Source of the DNA: Burkholderiales bacterium
Lineage (GTDB): Bacteria > Pseudomonadota > Gammaproteobacteria > Burkholderiales > Burkholderiaceae
NCBI GenBank assembly: GCA_903643055.1
Contig: CAHJWV010000726.1
Span: forward strand, 1 to 9,004
DNA length: 9,004 nt
Direction: 5' to 3'
Positions 1 through 9,004 of the stretch are shown here, one piece after another. The notes under the pieces were generated by a model. That model was given only the letters and a program-made list of their open reading frames with translations, made no database searches and was not told the origin of the DNA. Each line of letters starts with the position of its first letter. Positions within the stretch are counted from its first letter, which is position 1. The position numbers and the translations under genes were made by a program.

Positions 1-1630
<1,630 letters not shown>

Positions 1631-1686
1631 TCGATCTTCATGCCGGCCCGTGTTCAGGGCTGGCGTGGATGGTGGATGGATGAACC

Positions 1687-1714
1687 ACAAAGGCCGCCTT
1701 CGGGCGGCCTTTGT
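1687..1714. terminator. Bidirectional intrinsic terminator between convergent genes
   Basis: A perfect 12-bp inverted repeat, ACAAAGGCCGCC (1687-1698) and GGCGGCCTTTGT (1703-1714), encloses a TTCG loop; C(UUCG)G is an exceptionally stable RNA tetraloop on the + strand. The GC-rich inner stem is flanked by AAA/TTT, so a short U-run follows the stem on either strand. It lies 56 bases after the protease stop and 35 bases after the mscS stop on the opposite strand, the expected place for a shared terminator of converging transcription units. The U-tracts are short, so efficiency is not certain. Confidence 0.85.
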
Positions 1715-1749
1715 CATAGGAATGCCGTTGGTGAAGGCAACGCGTTGAC

Positions 1750-2907
1750 TCAAGCCGCAGCGTTTGCCTGCGGCGGCGTGGGAGGCGGGTGCGGTGGTGG
1801 CTGCGTTGGTCGCGGCGGCGCGGGTTCGCCGGGCACGGTCGGCGTCGCAGCCTCCACATCGGCGCGCAACCGGGGCAGGGCGCTCGGGTGTTCACGGGCG
1901 ATGAAGGCGATCAGCCCCTCGCGCACGATGCAGCGCAAATCGAAGTTCGGCGCGGCCGAAGCCGAGCTGACGAGTATGCGCAATTGCATGCTGCGCTCGC
2001 TGGCATCGGTCACTTGCACATGGCAGACGCGCCGGTCCCACTCCTTGGCGATTTCACAGATGCGCCGGGCCTCGGCGCGGATCGGGTCGATCGGCAAGGT
2101 GTAGTCGACCCACAGCATCACCGTGCCGAGCAATTCGGCGCTCTGGCGCGTCCAGTTCTCGAACGGGTTTTCGATGAACCATTGCAGCGGCACGATGAGG
2201 CGGCGCTGATCCCACAACCGCAGCACCACGTAAGAGCCGGTGATTTCTTCGACGCGGCCCCACTCGCCCTTCACGATCAGCACGTCGTCGATGCGAATCG
2301 GTTGCGACAGCGCGATCTGCAAACCGGCGATCAAGTTGCCGAACACCGGCTTGGCAGCAATGCCGGCGATCAGCCCGATCACGCCTGCCGAAGCGAGCAG
2401 GCTTGCGCCGAGCTGGCGCACGCCAGGGAAGGTCATCAGCATGAACGACAAGCCGGTGACGAGCAGCGCGCCGATCGCCGTTCGTGACAGCACGCGGGTC
2501 TGCGTGAGCACGCGACGCGCCTGCAGGTTGTCTTCGACCTCGTAGGGGTGCAGTTTGATGACGCCTTCGGCCAGGCCTTTGACGGCCGAGATCGCCAACC
2601 AGGTCATCAGCGCGATCAGCAGCAGCCCGTTCCAGTGGCGCAAGCCCCCGATGCCGCGCAGCTCGTCGTCGGCACCTTGCCATACCACCTGCAATGCGAA
2701 CACCGGTAGGACGAACCGTGCCGGCTGATCAATGCGATGAACGACACTGTCGAGCAGCACCGAAAAACGCACGACGCGCAACAGCACCGCCCGTCCCACG
2801 GCGTGTGCCACCAGCGCGGCAGCAACAGCCACCACGGCCGCCACCGCCGGGCTGAACCAGGGCGACTCGGTCATGAAGTCCATCATCCGATGCAGTTCCT
2901 CGCTCAT
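1750..2907 (-). CDS. MscS-family mechanosensitive ion channel
   Basis: Predicted inner-membrane, tension-gated channel of 385 residues that would release small solutes on hypo-osmotic shock. Hydrophobic segments lie at about residues 21-45, 63-78, 93-112 and 143-162. They are followed by the Gly/Ala-rich pore-lining helix typical of MscS (about 167-200, including GLIAGIAAKPVFGNLIAG), then the QPIRIDD stretch and the beta domain with GEWGRVEEI (about 214-222) and the VPLQWFIENPFENW stretch (about 239-252). An alpha/beta C-terminal domain runs to about 350. The last 30 residues are a Pro-rich tail, apparently disordered. ATG at 2907 sits 19 bases after the otsA stop, with a GAGG 11 bases upstream as a modest ribosome binding site, so co-transcription with otsA is likely. 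The family is clear; ion selectivity and gating threshold cannot be told from sequence, and the number of N-terminal helices is a hand estimate. Confidence 0.9.
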   Translation of the reverse strand: MSEELHRMMDFMTESPWFSPAVAAVVAVAAALVAHAVGRAVLLRVVRFSVLLDSVVHRIDQPARFVLPVFALQVVWQGADDELRGIGGLRHWNGLLLIALMTWLAISAVKGLAEGVIKLHPYEVEDNLQARRVLTQTRVLSRTAIGALLVTGLSFMLMTFPGVRQLGASLLASAGVIGLIAGIAAKPVFGNLIAGLQIALSQPIRIDDVLIVKGEWGRVEEITGSYVVLRLWDQRRLIVPLQWFIENPFENWTRQSAELLGTVMLWVDYTLPIDPIRAEARRICEIAKEWDRRVCHVQVTDASERSMQLRILVSSASAAPNFDLRCIVREGLIAFIAREHPSALPRLRADVEAATPTVPGEPAPPRPTQPPPHPPPTPPQANAAA

Positions 2908-2926
2908 CGCGGAATGCGCCTCGGGC

Positions 2927-4318
2927 TCAATCGACTTCCACGGTGCGCAGCTTTTTCACAAACTCGCGGTGCCACCAGTGAACGTCGTAAGTGCGGACGT
3001 GGGCCAGCAGCCGTGTGTGCCGTGAAACGCGCTCCTCCAGCGGCATCTGCAGCGCGCGTTGCAAGGTGTCGGCCGTGCCCTGGATGTCGTAGGGGTTGAC
3101 CAGCAAGGCATCCTTCAATTGCTCGGCCGCCCCGGCAAAGCGCGACAGCACGAGCACACCGGGGTCGGCCGGGTCTTGCGCGGCGATGAACTCCTTCGCA
3201 ACCAGGTTCATGCCATCGCGCAAGGGCGTGATCAACGCCACGCAGCCGGCACGGCACAGCCCCGGCAGGCGCTTGCGCGCGACGGTGCGATGGATGTAGC
3301 GGATCGGCATCCAGTCGAGTTCGCCGTAGTCACCATTGATCTCGCCGCAAAGGCTTTCCAGCTCGCGGCGAATGTCGCCGTAAGCGTCAACGTCTTCGCG
3401 CGACGGCGAGGCGATCTGGATCAGCGTCGCGCTGTCGCGGTTCTCCGGGTATTTCTGCAGCAGCTCCTTGAAGGCGCGTACGCGGTGAGGTAGCCCTTTG
3501 GAGTAATCGAGCCGGTCGATGCCGATGACCAGACGGCGCTTGGCGTATTGCTCGACCAGCATCGCGTGGTTGTCCATCGATTCCTTGCCCTGGCCGAGTG
3601 CCACATATTCATCGACGTCAATGCCGATCGGAAAGGCCTTGGCCGCCACGGTATGGTTGAACGCGCGGTAGCGGCCATTCGGCAGCGCTTCAGCGCTGGC
3701 TTCGGCGATCACATAGCGCTCGAAGTGGGTGAGGTCAGTTTCGCTCTGAAAGCCGATCAGGTCATAAGAGAACAGCGATCGCATGAACCACTCATGGCCG
3801 GGAATGGCCGCGAGGATTTGCTGTGGCGGCAGCGGAATGTGCAGGAAGAAGCCGATGCGGTGCTTGCTGCCCAGCGCTCTAAGCTCGGCGGCCAGCGGGA
3901 TCAGGTGATAGTCATGAACCCAGATGATGTCGTCGTCCTTGAGTTGAGACATCAGCTTGCGGGCGAACATGCGGTTGACGCGCCGGTAAGTCGCCAGGCT
4001 CGACGGGTTGAACTCGGCCAAGTCGAGCCGGTAATGGAATACCGGCCATAGCACGCGGTTGGAGTAGCCGAGGTAGTAGCCATCGTGGTCTTCACGGCAG
4101 AGGTCAACAGTCACGAGTTTGACGTCACCGGCGCGCTGCTCGGTCAACTGGCCTTCGCCAGGCGTGCCGCCTTCGGCGGCTTCGGCGATCTTGCCGCTCC
4201 AGCCGAACCACAGGCCACCGGTTTGTTGAAGGGCTTCACCGAGCGCCACGGCCAAGCCGCCGGCAGCGGCTTTGCGTGGGTCGGCGACCCGGTTGGATAC
4301 AACGACGAGACGGCTCAT
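2927..4318 (-). CDS. otsA: Alpha,alpha-trehalose-phosphate synthase (UDP-forming), GT20
   Basis: Cytoplasmic GT-B glycosyltransferase that joins UDP-glucose and glucose-6-phosphate into trehalose-6-phosphate, the first step of the OtsAB pathway. The 463 residues match the family length (E. coli OtsA is about 474). The N-terminus reads [14 protein letters not shown], with the conserved Arg10 and the following GGLAVAL loop. Other landmarks are GGLWFGWSG (34-42, Trp40), [12 protein letters not shown] (86-97), WVHDYHL (133-139, Asp136), [10 protein letters not shown] (156-165), DRLDYSKGL (268-276, Arg269 and Lys274, phosphate and UDP contacts in E. coli), SPSRED (304-309), and [12 protein letters not shown] (366-377, Asp368 and Glu376). 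All substrate-binding residues I can align by eye are present. The ATG at 4318 is fixed by the family N-terminus, although no purine-rich ribosome binding site precedes it. It lies downstream of GH15 across 157 bases and 19 bases upstream of mscS. Confidence 0.97.
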   Translation of the reverse strand: MSRLVVVSNRVADPRKAAAGGLAVALGEALQQTGGLWFGWSGKIAEAAEGGTPGEGQLTEQRAGDVKLVTVDLCREDHDGYYLGYSNRVLWPVFHYRLDLAEFNPSSLATYRRVNRMFARKLMSQLKDDDIIWVHDYHLIPLAAELRALGSKHRIGFFLHIPLPPQQILAAIPGHEWFMRSLFSYDLIGFQSETDLTHFERYVIAEASAEALPNGRYRAFNHTVAAKAFPIGIDVDEYVALGQGKESMDNHAMLVEQYAKRRLVIGIDRLDYSKGLPHRVRAFKELLQKYPENRDSATLIQIASPSREDVDAYGDIRRELESLCGEINGDYGELDWMPIRYIHRTVARKRLPGLCRAGCVALITPLRDGMNLVAKEFIAAQDPADPGVLVLSRFAGAAEQLKDALLVNPYDIQGTADTLQRALQMPLEERVSRHTRLLAHVRTYDVHWWHREFVKKLRTVEVD

Positions 4319-4326
4319 GGAGAAAG

Positions 4327-4340
4327 GGCGCCAGCGCGCC
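4327..4340 (-). other. Small GC hairpin just upstream of the otsA start
   Basis: GGCGC (4327-4331) and GCGCC (4336-4340) form a 5-bp stem with a 4-base loop, 8 bases upstream of the otsA ATG, where a Shine-Dalgarno sequence would normally lie. No AG-rich motif is seen within about 20 bases of the start. It may affect translation initiation, but short GC palindromes are common in GC-rich DNA. Confidence 0.3.
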
Positions 4341-4395
4341 GCGAGGAAAGGTGAACAGGGGCGATGTGCATCTGGAGACAGCGCGACGATGAAAA

Positions 4396-4424
4396 TTCAA
4401 TCTGAAGCGGGAGCGAACATTGAA
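4396..4424 (-). promoter_or_regulatory. AT-rich island with inverted repeat, possible otsA promoter or operator
   Basis: Within the 157-base gap between GH15 and otsA, TTCAAT (4396-4401) and ATTGAA (4419-4424) form a 6-bp inverted repeat with a 17-base spacer, in unusually AT-rich sequence for this window. On the - strand, TTCAAT followed 18 bases later by TTGAAT could be read as a weak -35/-10 pair about 75 bases upstream of otsA. Matches to the sigma-70 consensus are poor, so this is only a candidate. Confidence 0.25.
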
Positions 4425-4431
4425 ACGGAGA

Positions 4432-4464
4432 GCGCTGATGCGGTGAAGAGAGCCGCGTCAGCGC
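4432..4464 (-). terminator. Stem-loop after the GH15 gene, possible terminator or attenuator
   Basis: GCGCTGATGCGG (4432-4443) and CCGCGTCAGCGC (4453-4464) pair over 12 positions, with a single G-T wobble or A-C mismatch depending on strand, around a 9-base loop. The element starts 12 bases past the GH15 stop codon on the - strand. The sequence following it on that strand (TCTCCGTTTC) is only weakly T-rich, so it may act as a partial terminator or as an mRNA-stabilising stem between GH15 and otsA. Confidence 0.45.
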
Positions 4465-4476
4465 CGCCCCACGCGA

Positions 4477-6291
4477 TCAGATCGCGGAATCCCACGGCGC
4501 CGACAGGCGCATCGCGCCGTTGATCAGGCCGACCATTGAATAGGTCTGCGGGTAGTTGCCCCACATCTCACCCGTGATCGGATGCGTGTCTTCCGACAGC
4601 AAGCCGACGTGGTTGCGCGCGGCCAGCATCGCCTCAAAAATCTCGCGTGCCTGCTGCTTGCGGCCGATGCGGGCAAGGGCGTCAATGCGCCAGAAGGTGC
4701 AGATGTTGAACGCGGTCTCCGGCTTGCCGAAATCATCGGGAGCTTCATAACGCCTCATGTACGGGCCATCGCACAGGCTCTTTTCGAGCGCGTCGACGGT
4801 GCTGACAAAGCGCGGGTCTTTCGGGTCGATGAAATTGACCTCGGCCATCAGCAACACACTCGCGTCGAGTTCGCGCCCGCCGAAGCTTTCTGCAAAGGCC
4901 TGGCGCTTGTCGCTCCATGATTCACGCAGGATGCGCTCGCGCATCACGTCAGCGTGACCGCGCCAGTAGCTCGCGCGGTCGGTCAAGCCGAGCTTGATCG
5001 CGATCTTGGCCAGCCGGTCGCAGGCAGCCCAGCTCATCAGTGCTGAGGAGGTGTGGATGCGCGCGCGGGTGCGCAGCTCCCACATGCCGGCGTCGGGTTG
5101 GTCATAGATGCGGATCGCCTGCTCGCCGACCGTTTCCAGCCCATGAAATTCGACCAGCCCGGCGCGACGCAGCAGCCGGTGGTCATGGAAGGCTTGTGCC
5201 GCGCCGAGCACGATGTTGCCGTAGACGTCATGCTGGAAATGCTCGAAGGCCTGGTTGCCGACCCGCACCGGGCCGCTGCCGCGGTAGCCCGGCAAGTGCG
5301 GCAGGATGTTTTCGGTCAGCTGTTCTTCCATGCCGATGCCGTACAGCGGCTGGATGTGGCCGTCTCGCGAGCGCGCAACGATGTTGCTGAGCCAGCGCAG
5401 GTATTCCTCCATCGTTGCGACTTCAGAAATGCTGTTCAGCGCCCGCACCACGAAGAAGGCGTCACGCAGCCAGCAATAGCGGTAGTCCCAGTTGCGCCCA
5501 CTGCCCATGGCTTCGGGGATGCTCGTGGTCATCGCCGCGATGATCGCGCCAGTGTCTTCGAACAGGCTCATCTTCAGCGTGATCGCAGCGCGGATCACCG
5601 CGTCTTGCCACTCCAGCGGCAGCGAGAGCGCGCGGCTCCAGTTGCGCCAGTAGGCGGCGGTTTGCTGCTCGAAGAGGTGCACGGTTTCTTCGACGCCGCC
5701 GGAGAGCGTTTCGTCCGGGCCGAGGATGAAATGCAGTGGCCGATCGGCGAGGAACGAGGTCTCGCCCATCACATAAGACAGCGGGCAGTCGGTGGTCAGG
5801 CGCAAGGTTTGCTGCGAACCGACGAAGCGCACATGGTGGCTACCCTGGCTGATGACCGGTGCCTCGCGGCCCCAATCAAATCGTGGGCGAACGCGCACCG
5901 TGATGCGTGGCGAGCCGGAGATCGGCTGAACGCGTCGCACCAGCGTGACCGGGCGGAACATGCGATCGCGGTTGAAGAAGCGTGGCGCGAAGTCGGTGAT
6001 CTCGATGGCATGGCCGCGCGTGTCATACAGGCGCGTCTTCAGGATCGCGGTGTTCGGCTCGTACGACTGCTCGCTGTGCGAGAACGAATCGATCTCGATG
6101 CTCCAGGCGCTGGCGTCGTTCGACGGATCGACCAGTGCGTTGAACACCGGATCGCCATCGAAACGCGGCAGGCAGCACCAGACGATGCGGGCGCGGGTGT
6201 CGATCAGCGCGTTGTAGGCACAGTTGCCGATCACGCCGAGATTGAGCGAGGCCTGATGTTCGGCAGCAGGCGGAGTGAGGATGCGGGTCAT
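4477..6291 (-). CDS. Glycoside hydrolase family 15 protein (glucoamylase/trehalase-like)
   Basis: Predicted cytoplasmic inverting alpha-glucosidase of 604 residues. An N-terminal beta-sandwich domain (about 15-210) precedes the (alpha/alpha)6-barrel catalytic domain (about 225-600). Barrel motifs typical of bacterial GH15 are visible: GSGRNWDYRYCWLRDA (264-278), YGIGMEEQL (317-325), LPGYRGSGPVRVGNQ (333-347), DVYGNIVLG (355-363), PDAGMWELR (399-407) with Glu405 as likely general acid, and GLLSEDTHPITGEMWGNYPQ (563-582) with Glu567 as likely general base. Many relatives have Glu-Glu where this has Glu-Asp, but the catalytic first Glu is kept. No signal peptide is seen, which argues against extracellular starch degradation. 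Start: ATG at 6291, where family similarity begins; the frame stays open upstream into otsB, but that stretch is low-complexity and unlike GH15. It lies 58 bases downstream of otsB. Lying between otsB and otsA suggests trehalase or a related alpha-glucosidase; true substrate unknown. Confidence 0.92.
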   Translation of the reverse strand: MTRILTPPAAEHQASLNLGVIGNCAYNALIDTRARIVWCCLPRFDGDPVFNALVDPSNDASAWSIEIDSFSHSEQSYEPNTAILKTRLYDTRGHAIEITDFAPRFFNRDRMFRPVTLVRRVQPISGSPRITVRVRPRFDWGREAPVISQGSHHVRFVGSQQTLRLTTDCPLSYVMGETSFLADRPLHFILGPDETLSGGVEETVHLFEQQTAAYWRNWSRALSLPLEWQDAVIRAAITLKMSLFEDTGAIIAAMTTSIPEAMGSGRNWDYRYCWLRDAFFVVRALNSISEVATMEEYLRWLSNIVARSRDGHIQPLYGIGMEEQLTENILPHLPGYRGSGPVRVGNQAFEHFQHDVYGNIVLGAAQAFHDHRLLRRAGLVEFHGLETVGEQAIRIYDQPDAGMWELRTRARIHTSSALMSWAACDRLAKIAIKLGLTDRASYWRGHADVMRERILRESWSDKRQAFAESFGGRELDASVLLMAEVNFIDPKDPRFVSTVDALEKSLCDGPYMRRYEAPDDFGKPETAFNICTFWRIDALARIGRKQQAREIFEAMLAARNHVGLLSEDTHPITGEMWGNYPQTYSMVGLINGAMRLSAPWDSAI

Positions 6292-6349
6292 GGGGTCACT
6301 CGTTTGTTGTTGTGGAAGAAGCGGGCGACGACGATCGGGCGGCGAAGCT

Positions 6350-7102
6350 TCAGGGCGCTCGCGCCAACGCAGCGCCTTCCAAGGCCGCGGCTTGCAGCCA
6401 GGCGCGAAAAGCGCCGGGTGTGTCAATGCGGTAACGCGCGCTCGATCCGCCTTCGCCGACCTTGATGCCGATGCCGTCGAGCGATTGAACGAAGTCGAAG
6501 GCGCTCTCGTCGGTGACATCGTCGCCAGCAAACAGCGGGCGGCGGCCTGCGAACGGTGCCTCGGCCATGAACGCCGCCACGGCCCGGCCCTTGGTGGCGG
6601 CAGCCGGTTTGAGTTCGACAACCATCTTGCCAAACATCAAGGCCATCTCTGGCATGCGAGCCGCGGCGGCTTCCATCGCTTGCGCGACGGTGTTTTCGAG
6701 TTCAGGCGCCTGCCGGTAATGCACGGCCACTGCACCGGGTTTACTTTCGAGCAACAGGCCGGGGTGGCGCGTCACCAGCACCTGCAGGCTGGCAATGACG
6801 CGATCCAGATCGGGCACCGGCAGGCCGAACAGCTGGCCTGCGACATTGCGGCGCTCGGCGCCATGCACGCCGGAAGAAGCAAAACGCAATGGCGCAAGGT
6901 AGGTATCGAGCTGCGCAATTGGGCGGCCAGAAACAATGGCAAGCGCTCCGTCAAGCTGATTCGACAAGGCTCCCAGCGCTTGAATCAGCGCAGGTGGCAC
7001 CGACACCGCGTCCGGGCGATCGGCCAGATCGACCAGCGTTCCATCGAAGTCGAGGAACAAGGCGCTGTCGTGTTGAATGGTTGTTGTTGATCGTCCCCGC
7101 AT
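6350..7102 (-). CDS. otsB: Trehalose-6-phosphate phosphatase, HAD superfamily
   Basis: Cytoplasmic Mg-dependent phosphatase converting trehalose-6-phosphate to trehalose, the second step of the OtsAB pathway. At 250 residues it has the usual length (E. coli OtsB about 266). HAD motif I is LFLDFDGTL (15-23), with Asp18 the nucleophile and Asp20 the acid/base. Motif II is IVSGR (56-60). Motif III is the Lys of ATKGRAV (Lys171). Motif IV is FAGDDVTDE (191-199), with Asp194, Asp195 and Asp198 available for metal binding. The cap region between motifs II and III contains SSGVHGAERR (76-85), VHYR (127-130) and VVELKP (161-166), all characteristic of trehalose phosphatases. ATG at 7102 is the only plausible start close before motif I, but no clear ribosome binding site is seen. 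First gene of the - strand cluster and divergent from ettA, with 147 bases between the start codons. Confidence 0.96.
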   Translation of the reverse strand: MRGRSTTTIQHDSALFLDFDGTLVDLADRPDAVSVPPALIQALGALSNQLDGALAIVSGRPIAQLDTYLAPLRFASSGVHGAERRNVAGQLFGLPVPDLDRVIASLQVLVTRHPGLLLESKPGAVAVHYRQAPELENTVAQAMEAAAARMPEMALMFGKMVVELKPAAATKGRAVAAFMAEAPFAGRRPLFAGDDVTDESAFDFVQSLDGIGIKVGEGGSSARYRIDTPGAFRAWLQAAALEGAALARAP

Positions 7103-7201
7103 GCGGTAACGGTATCAAAGGCAGCGAGCCCGGCCTGTAGGCGAATCTGCCATAGAGATGTAGGTTGATTGCGCCGCCGCCCAAACTGCCCGCGCGTCCG
7201 G

Positions 7202-7207
7202 GATAAT
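7202..7207 (+). promoter_or_regulatory. Possible -10 box for ettA
   Basis: GATAAT, five of six matches to TATAAT, lies 42 bases upstream of the ettA ATG in the divergent otsB/ettA intergenic region. No good -35 hexamer is found at 16-18 bases; TTGATT at 7165-7170 is too far away (31 bases). For otsB on the other strand I find no convincing promoter in this 147-base region. Confidence 0.3.
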
Positions 7208-7249
7208 CATCGGCTGCGCGTTCGCACCAACTTTTACCAGAGCAAGCCC

Positions 7250-8914
<1,665 letters not shown>

Positions 8915-8961
8915 GACCGCTTGAACGATGGGCTCTTCGCGCAATTTAGTGTGATCGAACG

Positions 8962-8994
8962 TTGACAGGTGCCAGATCAAGGCAACGGTAGAGT
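8962..8994 (+). promoter_or_regulatory. Promoter-like sequence at the right edge
   Basis: A perfect TTGACA (8962-8967) is followed by TAGAGT (8989-8994, four of six matches to TATAAT). The spacer is 21 bases, longer than the usual 16-18, so this may be chance. If real, it would drive a gene beyond the window. The rest of 8915-9004 shows no gene and no clear terminator for ettA. Confidence 0.25.
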
Positions 8995-9004
8995 AGGCGA
9001 ACGA

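Noticed and set aside
2908..2926. Possible separate promoter for mscS between otsA and mscS
   Set aside because: The gap is only 19 bases with no -10-like sequence, so co-transcription with otsA is the simpler reading.
5053..6465. A 470-codon open frame on the + strand, antisense to the GH15 gene
   Set aside because: It mirrors the coding strand of a well-supported enzyme; its Ala/Arg/Asp/Val-rich composition with no domain motif is typical of antisense frames in GC-rich genes.
6292..6633. A 114-codon in-frame upstream extension of the GH15 gene overlapping otsB
   Set aside because: The extension is Arg/Ser/Pro-rich shadow sequence read in another frame of otsB; GH15-like sequence starts at the ATG at 6291, which lies just past the otsB stop.
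7169..7249. A 27-codon in-frame upstream extension of ettA
   Set aside because: EttA homology begins exactly at the ATG at 7250; the extension is Arg-rich, overlaps the likely promoter region, and has no family counterpart.
8960..8987. CGTTG/CAACG inverted repeat as an ettA terminator
   Set aside because: The arms are only 5 bp with a long unpaired interior and no T-run follows, so it is unlikely to terminate transcription.

Overview
This window looks like ordinary chromosomal DNA from a GC-rich betaproteobacterium, most likely in the Burkholderiales (Leptothrix/Rubrivivax/Roseateles-like). The clues are the high GC content with strong G/C bias at third codon positions, an EttA protein nearly collinear with the E. 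coli one, and a proteobacterial-type OtsA/OtsB pair. The taxonomic call is inference. I see no rRNA, tRNA, CRISPR array, insertion sequence or phage gene.

Layout: (1) Positions 2-1630, + strand: the 3' part of a gene for a secreted or surface zinc metalloprotease of the metzincin type. It begins upstream of the window, and its first visible residues are a Pro-Ala linker encoded by a GCCCGC tandem repeat. (2) Positions 1687-1714: a strong hairpin terminator with a TTCG loop, placed to serve both this gene and the converging gene cluster. (3) Positions 1750-7102, - strand: four genes read from right to left, otsB (trehalose-6-phosphate phosphatase), a GH15 glycoside hydrolase, otsA (trehalose-6-phosphate synthase) and an MscS-type mechanosensitive channel. 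(4) Positions 7250-8914, + strand: ettA, an ABC-F translation factor, divergent from otsB. (5) Positions 8915-9004: a short downstream region with a promoter-like box at the window edge.

The - strand genes make a coherent osmotic-stress set. OtsA makes trehalose-6-phosphate from UDP-glucose and glucose-6-phosphate, and OtsB dephosphorylates it to trehalose. The GH15 enzyme probably hydrolyses an alpha-glucoside, quite possibly trehalose itself. The MscS-like channel would relieve turgor after a downshift. otsA and mscS are 19 bases apart and probably co-transcribed. otsB and GH15 are 58 bases apart. A 157-base gap between GH15 and otsA holds a stem-loop and an AT-rich island, so the cluster may be two transcription units rather than one.

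I found no clearly undescribed system. The items most worth checking are the role of the GH15 enzyme inside the trehalose cluster, the linkage of the channel to otsA, the variable-looking Pro-Ala repeat, and the substituted zinc motif of the protease.
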